From Olivibacter sp. SDN3 (GTDB lineage: Bacteria; Bacteroidota; Bacteroidia; Sphingobacteriales; Sphingobacteriaceae): DNA of 64,000 nt. Both the position numbers and the translations under genes were made by a program. The notes beneath the pieces were generated by a model. That model was not told the origin of the DNA, ran no database searches, and saw only the letters and a list, made by a program, of their open reading frames with translations. This document shows, one piece after another, positions 25,479 through 34,547 of this stretch. Position 1 is the stretch's first letter, and every line of letters begins with the position of its first letter. The stretch covers positions 868,001 through 932,000 of the forward strand of contig NZ_CP060497.1 in assembly GCF_014334135.1 (NCBI RefSeq), in the 5' to 3' direction.

Positions 25479-26720
25479 ATGGATATTCAGGATATAAAGA
25501 ACAGATTTGGAATTATAGGAAACTCCCCTTTATTGAACAGGGCTATTGACGTTGCCCGGCAGGTGGCTCCTACTGATATTTCCATCTTGATTACTGGGGA
25601 GAGTGGAAGTGGAAAGGAAGTTTTTTCCCATATTATCCATCAACTGAGCAGTAGAAAACATGGTGCTTTTATAGCGGTAAACTGCGGCGCCATACCCGAG
25701 GGCACCATTGATTCCGAGCTTTTCGGGCATGAAAAAGGATCATTTACCGGTGCACATGAAGCACGAAAAGGTTACTTTGAAGTGGTTGATGGTGGCACCA
25801 TATTTTTAGACGAAGTAGCAGAACTTCCATTAAATACACAGGCACGCTTACTTCGGGTATTAGAATCCGGAGAATATTTACGTGTGGGATCTTCCAAGGT
25901 TCAGAAAACTAATGTACGGATCATTGCCGCCACTAATGTTGACGTGTACGATGCAGTAAAGGAGGGCAAATTCCGCGAAGATCTATACTATCGCCTTAAT
26001 ACCGTTCCTTTGAAAATACCGCCACTACGTGATCGTAGAGAAGATATTCACTTGTTATTCAGGAAATTTGTAGCAGACTTTACCGATAAGTACAGAAGTC
26101 CGAGTGTGCAGTTAACCGAAGAAGCCCAACAGCTCTTAAGCAGTTATAGTTGGCCTGGAAATGTTCGGCAGCTGAAGAATATTGCTGAACAAATTGCGGT
26201 ATTGGAGAAAGAAAGGCTAATAACACCTCAAATATTGCAAACCTATCTTCCTGCAGAAAGAAACAACACCTTGCCCATGCGCCTAACAAACAAGACCAAT
26301 GAAGATTTTTCAGAAAGAGATCTTCTGTACAAAGTGCTGTTTGACATGAAGAAAGATATGGTTGATCTAAAAAAGCTGGTAGTAGAGTTATTAAAAAACG
26401 GCATTGACCCCAACACCATTTCAGACAATTCGCCCTATCTGAATCAGCTGTACAGGGAAGTGCAACCGAGCACAGGCAGTGGGCAGCACGAAAATTCATC
26501 TCCGCTGACTATCCACCAACCTTCCCGTGAAAAAGACAACTATGAAATAGCCCCGCACGCTGAAGAAGTAGAAGAGTCGTTATCTCTCGTTGAAAAAGAG
26601 TCTGACTTGATAAAAAAGGCACTAAAAAAATATAAAGGTAAACGTAAATTAGCAGCGCAGGAGCTAGGAATTTCTGAGCGCACATTATACAGGAAAATAA
26701 AAGACCTCAATTTGAGTTAA
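25479..26720 (+). CDS. Sigma-54-dependent activator without receiver domain
   Basis: 413 residues. An AAA+ domain starts at once: Walker A GESGSGKE (40-47), the sigma-54 contact loop GSFTGA (88-93), Walker B GTIFLDEV (106-113), and SWPGNVRQLKN near 227. A linker of about 130 residues, partly coiled, is followed by a Fis-type helix-turn-helix (KLAAQELGISERTLYRKIKD, 390-409). There is no N-terminal sensor or receiver, so activity must be set by level or partners. The miaB / activator / lptE order recurs in Bacteroidota; the target promoters are not evident. Confidence 0.93.
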   Translation: MDIQDIKNRFGIIGNSPLLNRAIDVARQVAPTDISILITGESGSGKEVFSHIIHQLSSRKHGAFIAVNCGAIPEGTIDSELFGHEKGSFTGAHEARKGYFEVVDGGTIFLDEVAELPLNTQARLLRVLESGEYLRVGSSKVQKTNVRIIAATNVDVYDAVKEGKFREDLYYRLNTVPLKIPPLRDRREDIHLLFRKFVADFTDKYRSPSVQLTEEAQQLLSSYSWPGNVRQLKNIAEQIAVLEKERLITPQILQTYLPAERNNTLPMRLTNKTNEDFSERDLLYKVLFDMKKDMVDLKKLVVELLKNGIDPNTISDNSPYLNQLYREVQPSTGSGQHENSSPLTIHQPSREKDNYEIAPHAEEVEESLSLVEKESDLIKKALKKYKGKRKLAAQELGISERTLYRKIKDLNLS

Positions 26721-26788
26721 TAACTTATAAAGGGACTTGACATAAAAAAAGAAGGTTTAGAACCTTTAAAATTTTTAAGACTAAACAG

Positions 26789-27298
26789 ATGAATAAAGCG
26801 ATAAGATCATTGATATTACTAATACCTTTGATTTTTTTTCAGCAATCGTGTGGAATTTATAAACTCAATGGAGCCTCCATTCCTGAAGGAATGAACACCT
26901 TCAATGTAGAAATCTTTGAAAATTCTGCACCAATTGTTGTCCCATATTTAAGTCAGGAGCTCACAGAGTCGTTGAAAGAACGCATCCGCAGTCAGTCGAG
27001 ATTAAATCAAGTCAGTAACGGAGAGGCAGACGCCGCATTTGAAGGACGAATTACGGGTTATAGCATTGCTCCTGCGGCTGTTGGTGGACAAAACGATATG
27101 GCTCAGGCAAATCGCCTTACCATTTCAGTGAATGTTAAATATGTTGACAACATTAATCCAGACAACAGTTTTGAACAGACTTTTACCCGTTTCAAAGATT
27201 TCAGAGACGCCATACAGTCACAAGAGCAACAACTGATCAGAGACATTAATCTCATGTTAACAGAAGATATTTTTAACCGCGCCTTCGCTAATTGGTAA
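26789..27298 (+). CDS. lptE: LPS-assembly lipoprotein LptE
   Basis: 169 residues. Lipobox FFQQSC with the Cys at about residue 21 after a hydrophobic signal, then GIYKLNGASIPEGMNTFNVE, typical of Bacteroidota LptE. It would act with LptD at the outer membrane to insert lipopolysaccharide. LptD is not in the window. A small AAGGTT/AACCTT hairpin (26753-26767) lies before the gene; it lacks a clear U-run. Confidence 0.88.
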   Translation: MNKAIRSLILLIPLIFFQQSCGIYKLNGASIPEGMNTFNVEIFENSAPIVVPYLSQELTESLKERIRSQSRLNQVSNGEADAAFEGRITGYSIAPAAVGGQNDMAQANRLTISVNVKYVDNINPDNSFEQTFTRFKDFRDAIQSQEQQLIRDINLMLTEDIFNRAFANW

Positions 27299-27318
27299 AG
27301 GCCGAATCTGCAGGAAAC

Positions 27319-28302
27319 ATGGAACAACGTAGTACATCCTTACAAAAGTTTAACAAGATACTCGCAGATCCCTCGCTGGCTGAACAGGAAGATATGCAAG
27401 CATATTTAGCACGTTTTCCGTATAGTCACCCCTTATGGCTGTTGGAAGCAAAACGACAGACGTTATTGCAAACAGATAATGAAGAGCCTGCAATTATGCG
27501 TAAGGCGGTTCTTTTTTGTAAAGAACCGGAAAGACTTTATGGTTATATACACACTCCTCCTATAAATGACGTTCAGGCCGAGCACCAATACGAAGCGGTT
27601 TCCAAGCTAGACCAGGTATTGGGGCAACAACTCGCAGATAAGGCGGAGGACGACACATTAACAGAAGAAATTTCTGCTGCCGATTACGTGCCGGAGCAAG
27701 AAAAAATGTTGAAGGAAGACTTCCCCGCACCTATTATTGAGATTGCTCATACGGAATCCAGTAGCAAGGGAACTACAGAAGAAGTTTCGAAGTACCACGA
27801 TGAATTAATGCCCTACAGCTTTGTTTGGTGGCTTCATAAAACACGTTTGGATTATGCAGACACCTATCAGCCTTACGCAACGAAAAGAAAACCTTCGCTG
27901 AAACGCCTGAAAGATCATGTAAACGACGTGGTATTAGATCAACAAATTCGCGAGAATATATTTCATCTGCAATCACCGGAAGACAAACTAAGTGTTAAAG
28001 AAGAAAGCAAAACCGTAACCTTTAATGTTTCACATAAAACAGAACATATTATCGATAGGTTTATCAAAGAAGAACCGCAGATAAAGCCTCCCTCTGCCAA
28101 TAAGATAACACTGGAGAACAAGGCTCGCAGAAGCGCAGAAGATCAATCAACATTTGTATCAGAGACATTGGCTCAGATCTACGTTGAACAGGGCCTTTAT
28201 CACAAAGCGATTGACACATACATGAAATTAAGTTTGAAATATCCCAAAAAAAGTGTTTATTTTGCCGACCGTATCAAAGACTTAGAAAGTAAAATTAATT
28301 AA
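27319..28302 (+). CDS. Conserved hypothetical protein with C-terminal TPR-like motif
   Basis: About 327 residues from ATG at 27319 (CAGGAAAC just upstream); a TTG nine codons earlier is less likely. No signal or membrane segment. The central part is acidic and low in conserved motifs; the last 45 residues (FVSETLAQIYVEQGLYHKAIDTYMKL in two pieces, then YPKKSVYFADRIKDLE) form one TPR-like helix pair. It lies between lptE and secG with gaps of 20 and 12 nt, so it belongs to an envelope-biogenesis operon. Role unknown. Confidence 0.7.
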   Translation: MEQRSTSLQKFNKILADPSLAEQEDMQAYLARFPYSHPLWLLEAKRQTLLQTDNEEPAIMRKAVLFCKEPERLYGYIHTPPINDVQAEHQYEAVSKLDQVLGQQLADKAEDDTLTEEISAADYVPEQEKMLKEDFPAPIIEIAHTESSSKGTTEEVSKYHDELMPYSFVWWLHKTRLDYADTYQPYATKRKPSLKRLKDHVNDVVLDQQIRENIFHLQSPEDKLSVKEESKTVTFNVSHKTEHIIDRFIKEEPQIKPPSANKITLENKARRSAEDQSTFVSETLAQIYVEQGLYHKAIDTYMKLSLKYPKKSVYFADRIKDLESKIN

Positions 28303-28314
28303 CCTCATAAAGAA

Positions 28315-28680
28315 ATGTATACATTATTTATCGTACTTACCATTTTAGCCTGTGTGCTCTTGGTATTTGTAGTTTTAATCCAGAACCCAAAAGGAGGGGG
28401 CCTTGCTTCTAATTTTGCAGGTTCAAATAACCTGATGGGGGTGCAACGCACTGGCGATATTTTAGAAAAGGGAACCTGGGTGTTGGTGGTTTCTATTATG
28501 GTTTTTTCCCTCTTGATCAATATAACGAATCCAGGAATGAGCTCGGGTTCAAATAAAGGGATTGATCTGCAACGTCAAATCACGCCAACAACAAGCCCCA
28601 GTGCTCCTTTACAATCTCCTGCTACCCCTACTCCAGTAGCTCCACAGGAACAACCAGCAGCAACTGATTCGACCAATTAA
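28315..28680 (+). CDS. secG: Preprotein translocase subunit SecG
   Basis: 121 residues. Two membrane segments (about 3-22 and 48-66) joined by the loop QNPKGGGLASNFAGSNNLMG, which is diagnostic for SecG. It joins SecYE in the inner membrane. A C-terminal Pro/Thr/Ala-rich tail of about 40 residues (TPTTSPSAPLQSPATPTP) is longer than in proteobacterial SecG and usual in this phylum. Closed by the long palindrome at 28691-28746. Confidence 0.95.
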   Translation: MYTLFIVLTILACVLLVFVVLIQNPKGGGLASNFAGSNNLMGVQRTGDILEKGTWVLVVSIMVFSLLINITNPGMSSGSNKGIDLQRQITPTTSPSAPLQSPATPTPVAPQEQPAATDSTN

Positions 28681-28690
28681 TTCACTTCAG

Positions 28691-28746
28691 GTCTGAATAT
28701 AAAAAAATAGCATCGCCTAGGCGATGCTATTTTTTTATATTCAGAC
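28691..28746. terminator. 56-bp perfect palindrome, terminator of secG
   Basis: The whole 56 bp is self-complementary (half-site GTCTGAATAT + AAAAAAATAG + CATCGCCT). The inner part, AAAAAAATAGCATCGCC with its complement followed by seven T, is a standard terminator; the outer GTCTGAATAT/ATATTCAGAC arms extend it well beyond usual size. Confidence 0.9.
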
Positions 28747-28801
28747 TGACAAATATTCAGACTGGCTGACATCAAAAAAAACAATTCATATTCATTCAGA
28801 C
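28739..28801 (+). repeat. ATTCAGAC motif cluster upstream of groES
   Basis: ATTCAGAC occurs at 28739-28746, 28755-28762 and 28794-28801, and inverted at 28691-28698. The first two copies are inside longer direct repeats ATATTCAGACTG. The copies lie 120-180 bp before groES, in an otherwise AT-rich gap with no CIRCE element. Binding sites for a regulator are possible but unproven. Confidence 0.4.
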
Positions 28802-28918
28802 ACATGTAAATGAAAAAATGACAAGAAATAGTGCTTTTATGATTTTGGCATAGTTAGTGCCTCTATAAATCCGAAAAGTTAATCTAATAAAACAACAATA
28901 AAATAAGTTATTAAAATT

Positions 28919-29194
28919 ATGGCATTAAGTATTAAACCGATTGGAGACAGAGTAGTGGTAGAAGCCGCTGCTGCTGAAGAAAAAACTGCGTCAGGCATCT
29001 ACATCCCTGATACTGCTAAAGAAAAACCACAACGTGGAACTATTGTTGCGGTAGGCGAAGGTAAAAAAGATGAGCCTATAACTGTTAAAGTCGGCGATGA
29101 AGTTTTGTACGGTAAATACGCCGGCACAGAGATAACCTATGAAGGGAAAGAGTATTTAATTATGCGCGAATCTGATATCTATGCTGTAATCTAG
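28919..29194 (+). CDS. groES: Co-chaperonin GroES
   Basis: 91 residues. The beta-barrel and mobile loop are clear: [11 protein letters not shown] at the start, [19 protein letters not shown] (mobile loop with GIYIP), [14 protein letters not shown]. Partner of GroEL encoded 96 nt downstream. No CIRCE operator for HrcA is seen upstream, so heat control must work differently. Confidence 0.98.
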   Translation: MALSIKPIGDRVVVEAAAAEEKTASGIYIPDTAKEKPQRGTIVAVGEGKKDEPITVKVGDEVLYGKYAGTEITYEGKEYLIMRESDIYAVI

Positions 29195-29241
29195 TGCGGT
29201 ACTAGTTGAAAACTGATTAAATTCATTAACGAGTAATTAGG

Positions 29242-29268
29242 GTATAACTGCAAGTAAAAATGTTATAC
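29242..29268 (+). other. Hairpin between groES and groEL
   Basis: GTATAAC (29242-29248) pairs with GTTATAC (29262-29268) around a 13-nt loop with no U-run after it. It may mark an mRNA processing or stability element between the two genes. Confidence 0.35.
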
Positions 29269-29290
29269 TCGATTTAAAAATCAAAAAACT

Positions 29291-30931
29291 ATGTCAAAAC
29301 AGGTAAAATATAATGTAGAAGCCCGTGATGCTTTAAAAAGAGGTGTTGACATTTTAGCCAACGCCGTGAAGGTAACCTTAGGTCCTAAAGGCCGTAATGT
29401 AATTATTGAAAAGAAATTCGGTTCACCTGCTATTACCAAAGATGGTGTTACTGTAGCTAAAGAGATTGACTTGAAAGATGCTCTTGAAAACATGGGCGCT
29501 CAGATGGTTAAAGAGGTAGCTTCCAAAACTGCCGATCAAGCGGGAGACGGAACAACCACGGCGACGGTTTTGGCTCAAGCTATTGTTACAGCTGGTATCA
29601 AAAATGTAGCAGCGGGAGCTAATCCAATGGATTTAAAACGTGGTATTGACAAAGCTGTCACCAAAGTTGTTGAAAGCTTACAACAGCAATCACAGACAGT
29701 AGGTGAAGACAACAGTAAAATCAAACAAGTTGCTTCCATTTCCGCTAACAATGATGAAATAATCGGCGAACTGATTGCCGAGGCGATGGAAAAAGTAGGT
29801 AAAGATGGTGTAATTACTGTCGAAGAAGCCAAAGGTACCGAAACAGAAGTTAAAACTGTTGAAGGTATGCAATTTGACCGTGGTTATTTATCACCTTACT
29901 TTGCTACCAACACAGAAAAAATGGAAGCAGAATTAGAAAACCCTTACATATTGATTTATGATAAAAAAATCAGCAATATGAAAGAGTTGCTCCCTATTTT
30001 GGAAAAACAGGTACAAACCGGCAAACCATTATTGATTATCGCAGAGGATTTAGATGGTGAAGCATTAGCTACCTTGGTAGTTAATAAAATTCGTGGTTCA
30101 TTGAAAGTGGCAGCAGTTAAAGCTCCAGGTTTTGGCGACCGCCGCAAAGCCATGCTAGAAGACATTGCTATCTTAACCGGAGGTACAGTTATCTCGGAAG
30201 AAAGAGGATATAAATTAGAGAATGCTGAACTTTCTTACTTGGGACAGGCTGAAAAAGTAGTTGTTGACAAAGACAACACCACTATTATCAACGGATCTGG
30301 TGAGGCTGAACAAATTAAAGCACGTGTTGGTCAGATCAAAGCACAAATTGAAACAACTACATCTGACTACGACCGCGAAAAACTACAAGAACGTCTAGCC
30401 AAGTTAGCAGGTGGTGTTGCTGTACTTTACGTAGGTGCCGCAACAGAAGTTGAAATGAAAGAAAAGAAAGATCGTGTGGATGATGCATTACATGCTACAC
30501 GCGCTGCCGTTGAAGAAGGTATCGTAGCTGGAGGTGGTGTCGCATTTATTCGTGCTATTGAAGCTCTTGAGAATCTTAAAGGTGATCACGAAGACGAAAC
30601 AACCGGTATCAACATCATTAAACGCGCAATCGAAGAACCATTACGGACTATTTGCAACAACGCCGGTATTGAAGGTTCGATCGTCGTTCAAAAAGTAAAA
30701 GAAGGTTCTGCAGACTACGGATATAATGCTCGTTTTGATAAATACGAGAATTTGATCGGTGCTGGGGTAATTGATCCAACTAAAGTGTCACGTGTTGCTT
30801 TAGAAAATGCAGCTTCCATTGCCGCGATGTTGTTAACTACTGAATGTATATTAGCCGATGAGCCAGAAGAAGAAAAAGCTGGCGCAGCTGGTGCTCCTCC
30901 TATGGGTGGTGGCATGGGCGGCATGATGTAG
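29291..30931 (+). CDS. groL: Chaperonin GroEL
   Basis: 546 residues, the 60-kDa chaperonin. Visible landmarks: [16 protein letters not shown] (about 30), the ATPase loop [12 protein letters not shown] (86-97), [13 protein letters not shown] in the lower equatorial domain, and the C-terminal GGGMGGMM repeat. Full length, single copy in the window, transcribed with groES and ended by the terminator at 30956-30989. Confidence 0.99.
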   Translation: MSKQVKYNVEARDALKRGVDILANAVKVTLGPKGRNVIIEKKFGSPAITKDGVTVAKEIDLKDALENMGAQMVKEVASKTADQAGDGTTTATVLAQAIVTAGIKNVAAGANPMDLKRGIDKAVTKVVESLQQQSQTVGEDNSKIKQVASISANNDEIIGELIAEAMEKVGKDGVITVEEAKGTETEVKTVEGMQFDRGYLSPYFATNTEKMEAELENPYILIYDKKISNMKELLPILEKQVQTGKPLLIIAEDLDGEALATLVVNKIRGSLKVAAVKAPGFGDRRKAMLEDIAILTGGTVISEERGYKLENAELSYLGQAEKVVVDKDNTTIINGSGEAEQIKARVGQIKAQIETTTSDYDREKLQERLAKLAGGVAVLYVGAATEVEMKEKKDRVDDALHATRAAVEEGIVAGGGVAFIRAIEALENLKGDHEDETTGINIIKRAIEEPLRTICNNAGIEGSIVVQKVKEGSADYGYNARFDKYENLIGAGVIDPTKVSRVALENAASIAAMLLTTECILADEPEEEKAGAAGAPPMGGGMGGMM

Positions 30932-30955
30932 TAAAATACATTTTCACCAATACAA

Positions 30956-30989
30956 AAAGCCGTTGTTCTTATAAAAGAGCAACGGCTTT
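30956..30989 (+). terminator. Terminator of groESL
   Basis: A 15-bp stem (30956-30970 with 30975-30989, one G-U pair; arm AAAGCCGTTGTTCTT) with loop ATAA and then CTTTTT. Confidence 0.9.
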
Positions 30990-31049
30990 CTTTTTGCGGG
31001 TTTACAAGGCTATTGCCCATATTCTGCAAATCCCTGCTAACGAATAGCA

Positions 31050-31553
31050 TCAATATGTTTCGCTATCCGGAGGAATACCAAAATTATAATCATTTCGGTT
31101 TTTTTTCCTACCGGTGGCCACGGGGCTACTAACCCCGTTTTTTGGTTTCTTTTTTAGCCAAGAAGTTATAGCATCTATTCCTTGAGCCAACCGGTCTTTA
31201 TTCAAAAAACCAGCAGCTTGAGTAGACACCAGACCTAACATAAGTCGCTTAAAGTAACCAGCTTTCCGAAAGAAAATACGGTTCAGTAGAAAAGGTAGAC
31301 CTATCCTAAGTGTTTTTGTTAACCAATCTTCGCGAAAGCCTTGTTTCTTGCTAAACTTGTCAGCAATATTGCCTTTTCCCATAGGGAAAAAAGAAAATAC
31401 ATTTTGCACCATCTGGAACGGCTTATTTACTTTATCTCTCAGTAAGGCAAACTGATCTCCTAAATAAGCCTCCTGTTCAGTTTTAAGAAGCTTAAGCCTA
31501 ACGATTTCGGCGTGCAATTCATTCAAATTGGTAATTTTAGTCGTCTTCATCAT
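31050..31553 (-). CDS. Hypothetical protein downstream of holin-like gene
   Basis: 167 residues, not recognised. An N-terminal coiled-coil-like stretch (LNELHAEIVRLKLLKTEQEAYL in two halves) is followed by a basic region and a weakly hydrophobic helix (KRLMLGLVSTQAAGFL), with a basic tail (KKPKN, GRKKNRND). It overlaps the end of the holin-like gene by 17 nt, so the two are translationally coupled. With the YtxH gene upstream it forms a three-gene membrane-stress set. Confidence 0.6.
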   Translation of the reverse strand: MMKTTKITNLNELHAEIVRLKLLKTEQEAYLGDQFALLRDKVNKPFQMVQNVFSFFPMGKGNIADKFSKKQGFREDWLTKTLRIGLPFLLNRIFFRKAGYFKRLMLGLVSTQAAGFLNKDRLAQGIDAITSWLKKKPKNGVSSPVATGRKKNRNDYNFGIPPDSETY

Positions 31554-31896
31554 TACGTAAGCTTACGAGGGTACGAATACAAATAGCCGAAACACCTCTC
31601 TTAATTGAATTCTTGAAAAGGATAATCAATAAAATCAGTAATATGAAGAGTGCCCCCGTGAGTGCGAAGCCTAAAGCGTAACTATTTAAAAGCTCTCCTA
31701 TAAAGAGCGCAAATGCTATACTCAGGAAAAACACCACGAAAAATAAAAATAAGAGGCTTATTATACCAATTACAACACCTGGCAAAATTTTAGAAACTTT
31801 TGCAACAACTTTGAGGTAAGCTAAATTTGTATAATTCTCAACATATTCTTTCAGCTTTTGTATGACACCTTTTATTGAAAATTTTTTATCTTCCAT
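31537..31896 (-). CDS. Holin-like small membrane protein
   Basis: 119 residues with two strong membrane segments (about 38-62, LPGVVIGIISLLFLFFVVFF, and 75-95, LGFALTGALFILLILLIILF) and short charged ends. This layout matches the 'phage holin family' (Holin-X-like, PF07332-type) proteins that are chromosomal in Bacteroidota and not linked to phage. Function unknown. It is 62 nt downstream of the YtxH gene and overlaps the next gene. Confidence 0.7.
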   Translation of the reverse strand: MEDKKFSIKGVIQKLKEYVENYTNLAYLKVVAKVSKILPGVVIGIISLLFLFFVVFFLSIAFALFIGELLNSYALGFALTGALFILLILLIILFKNSIKRGVSAICIRTLVSLRNDEDD

Positions 31897-31958
31897 ATAC
31901 GGTTTATTTCCACTAAGGGTGTAAAAATCTCCACACCCTTAGCGGATTAGACTTATAT

Positions 31959-32237
31959 TCAAGCGTGCTCTTCAAGAGCTTCTTCAATTTCAGCTTCTCC
32001 TTTTTTTACTTTCGACTTAACAGTAGATACCACACGCTCCTTTAGATCATTGAACTGTTCCACCTGTTCTGCTGTACGCTCTTTTATAGCATCTCCTAAA
32101 TCCTTCAGGGAGTCACTTAACTTATCTCTAGTATCAGATCCCTTTTCAGGCGCAAATAAAATACCTAGCGCGGCGCCTGCGGCCAACCCTGTTAGCAAAG
32201 CAGCAACTACTTTTCCATTATCGTTCATGACTTTCAA
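31959..32237 (-). CDS. YtxH domain protein
   Basis: 92 residues. The YtxH signature is a Gly/Ala-rich membrane helix directly followed by APEKGSDTRDKL: VVAALLTGLAAGAALGILFAP (about 9-29). The rest is an amphipathic helix rich in Lys/Glu. Such proteins are general-stress-linked in other bacteria. First gene of the set with the holin-like and hypothetical genes. Confidence 0.85.
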   Translation of the reverse strand: MKVMNDNGKVVAALLTGLAAGAALGILFAPEKGSDTRDKLSDSLKDLGDAIKERTAEQVEQFNDLKERVVSTVKSKVKKGEAEIEEALEEHA

Positions 32238-32337
32238 AAATTAAATGTTAATTATAAATTATAAAATATATACAAACAAAGGCAATAAAAAATACCTCTT
32301 ATTAATACAAAATATAGAGCAAACTGTTTGCCAACAA

Positions 32338-33381
32338 TTAGTCTCCCGAATTATTTTTGTTAAAACGCACTTCTGCCAAACGATTTGTTTCGTATATTTT
32401 CACTGTAATAAGAAAATAAGACAACAGCAAGGGACCAAACACTAATCCCATTATACCAAACATCGGGATCCCTATAATCACGCCTATAATCGTTATAATC
32501 GGGTGTATATCCCCTACTCTCTTTGCAATAACTAACCGAAGTACATTGTCTATATTCGTTACCAAAATAAATCCCCACAATAGCATCGCCACCGCATTAA
32601 ACGTATCACCATCTATAAACTTAATGATGCAGGCAGGCACAAAAACCAAAGGTGCGCCAACAAGCGGGATAAACGAAAGAATAACACATATTACTCCCCA
32701 GAATAAAGGATCTGCAAAATCAAACATCCAGTAACCCAAAGCTACGGCTCCTCCTTGAATTAACGCAATAAACCCTTGCCCCAACACATTCGAATACGTA
32801 ATGTTCCGGAGCTCAATACCGAAACGAATGGCATTTTCATCCCGAAAAGGAGAATAGCGTAAAAGTCCTTTTTCGAATTCACGATAACCAACAAATAAAA
32901 AGTATAGCAAGAAGTACATTACTGTAAGCTCCAGCAATAAATTGGCAGCTCCCCCAAGAATGGAAGTAAGTAAGTTTCCAGCATAAGATACCCCTTTTTG
33001 TAAATTGTCTGCAATAAGGTCCGGCTGCTGTAATTTGTCTCCCATAAACTTATTGATCTCATTTATGGTCTGTTGAATTTTCTCAGGATCTCTGGTTAAC
33101 GCGATTACTTTCTTGGCTATCATATTAATGAGTCCATAGAAGGGAAAGACAATAATAAAGAAGGACCCAATTATAATAAAAGTGGCCGACAATGATTTGC
33201 GCCATTTCCACCGTTCAATTAAGAAAATGTTCACTGGTCTAAAAATCGTATACATCACCAGTGTTGCCAAAAGCGCACCAAAAATTCCACTTAAAGAAAA
33301 AAGAATAAAAGCCCCAAGAATAATGATAATAATAAGCGTGATATTATTACGCTGTTTTTGATCAAATAAAGCTGCCGACAT
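32338..33381 (-). CDS. AI-2E family transporter (putative permease)
   Basis: 347 residues, polytopic. N-terminal pair of membrane segments (ITLIIIIILGAFILFSL, ATLVMYTIFRP), a loop with TRDPEKIQQTINEI, and a C-terminal hydrophobic half with GFIALIQGGAVALGYW and PIITIIGVIIGIPMFGIMGLVFGP (in two pieces), the conserved end of the AI-2E/TqsA family. Substrate is uncertain; members include Na+/H+ antiporters and the AI-2 exporter. Single gene on the minus strand. Confidence 0.88.
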   Translation of the reverse strand: MSAALFDQKQRNNITLIIIIILGAFILFSLSGIFGALLATLVMYTIFRPVNIFLIERWKWRKSLSATFIIIGSFFIIVFPFYGLINMIAKKVIALTRDPEKIQQTINEINKFMGDKLQQPDLIADNLQKGVSYAGNLLTSILGGAANLLLELTVMYFLLYFLFVGYREFEKGLLRYSPFRDENAIRFGIELRNITYSNVLGQGFIALIQGGAVALGYWMFDFADPLFWGVICVILSFIPLVGAPLVFVPACIIKFIDGDTFNAVAMLLWGFILVTNIDNVLRLVIAKRVGDIHPIITIIGVIIGIPMFGIMGLVFGPLLLSYFLITVKIYETNRLAEVRFNKNNSGD

Positions 33382-33429
33382 GCATAAAGTTAAAAGGAAA
33401 AATTAAAAAACAAAACCGATACTACCTAA

Positions 33430-34212
33430 TTATTTTTTATTGAAGACCGGTGTTCGCTTTTCCAGAAATGCGGAAACACCTTCTTTAAAATCAGCGGTAC
33501 CAAAACAGTTACCAAATTCTTCAATTTCTGTGCTAAAACCATCCTGCCCATCAATAAGCGAGGCGTTTACCGCCCGGATTGCTGCTGCTACGGCATTTGG
33601 TGAACGAAGCAATATATCAACGAGAATATCTTCCGCTTTTGTAATGACTTCATCTGCCGGCACAACATGGTTTACCAAACCTATCTGCAGTGCTTTCTCC
33701 GCATTGATCATATTGCCCGTTAGAATAATTTCCAGCGCATTTCCACGACCAACCAATTGTGTCAAGCGTTGCGTTCCTCCATATCCCGGAATCAGGCCCA
33801 ACGAAACCTCAGGCAACCCCATTCTTGCCATATGGCTGGCCACCCGGATATGACACGCCAACGCGAGTTCCAAGCCTCCGCCTAAAGCAAAACCATTAAT
33901 TGCAGCAATAATTGGCTTTTCTGCATGATGGATAAGATCAAAGACCTTCCTTTGCCCATCACTTGCCAAGTCTCTTCCTTCAGCTGAATTAAAATCAGAA
34001 AACTCCCGGATATCCGCCCCGGCAACGAAAGCTTTCTCTCCCGTGCCAGTCAAGATTATTCCCCTTACCTCCGTATCCGACAAGGCTTTGGTTAACACGT
34101 CGTGCAGTTCCATTAATGTTTCTTTATTTAAAGCATTGAGCTTTTGCTCCCGATTAATGGTTACCCTTAATATATTACTCGCTATTACCGTCAATAAATG
34201 TTGATAGTTCAT
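33430..34212 (-). CDS. Enoyl-CoA hydratase/isomerase (crotonase)
   Basis: About 260 residues from ATG at 34212; the frame is open to 34296, but the added residues are unlike crotonase N-termini. The oxyanion-hole segment KAFVAGADIREF (about 60) and both catalytic Glu are present: GGGLELALAC and GLPEVSLGLIPGYGGTQRL. Hydrates 2-enoyl-CoA in fatty-acid or amino-acid breakdown; specificity is not resolved. It is alone, without other beta-oxidation genes. Confidence 0.9.
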   Translation of the reverse strand: MNYQHLLTVIASNILRVTINREQKLNALNKETLMELHDVLTKALSDTEVRGIILTGTGEKAFVAGADIREFSDFNSAEGRDLASDGQRKVFDLIHHAEKPIIAAINGFALGGGLELALACHIRVASHMARMGLPEVSLGLIPGYGGTQRLTQLVGRGNALEIILTGNMINAEKALQIGLVNHVVPADEVITKAEDILVDILLRSPNAVAAAIRAVNASLIDGQDGFSTEIEEFGNCFGTADFKEGVSAFLEKRTPVFNKK

Positions 34213-34547
34213 CTTCAAGTGCTTTGTTGTTTTCTGCCTCCCGCGATTGATTACGAGAAAATATTCTATACTATTTAAGTTTACGTATTTTAACAATTTT
34301 CAAGAAAAATGTTTTTATTTATTTTACGATAAGTTGCAAAGTCACGCACCATCGCTATTAAAACAGCATTTTTGTCAAATAATTGTTTTTATTATCATAA
34401 TAGTTAAATAATTTCCTACAAGGAATTTTCTTTTGAGATTTTTATCCTTACATTTGCTTCGCAATAATTTCAGGGAACTTGCGTTTTGTTGTTTGATATT
34501 TTACGACAAGTTTTTGGTATTGATGGTTTAAGAGAAATTTAGATCCT
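34213..34547. other. Divergent intergenic region (335 bp)
   Basis: AT-rich spacer between the crotonase gene (-) and the L,D-transpeptidase gene (+). No RNA gene or credible short gene is seen. On the plus strand TACATTTG (34449-34456) is an exact -7 box about 90 nt before the transpeptidase ATG. The minus-strand promoter could not be placed. Confidence 0.5.

Noticed and set aside
28846-28861. Sigma-54-like promoter TGGCAT...GTGCC upstream of groES
   Set aside because: GG and GC are 10 nt apart as in -24/-12 promoters, but the -12 box reads GTGC instead of TTGC and a single match in an AT-rich gap can be chance. The exact-sense consensus is not met.
31537-31896. Prophage origin for the holin-like gene
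   Set aside because: No other phage gene is near; it sits in a YtxH-containing chromosomal set typical of Bacteroidota.
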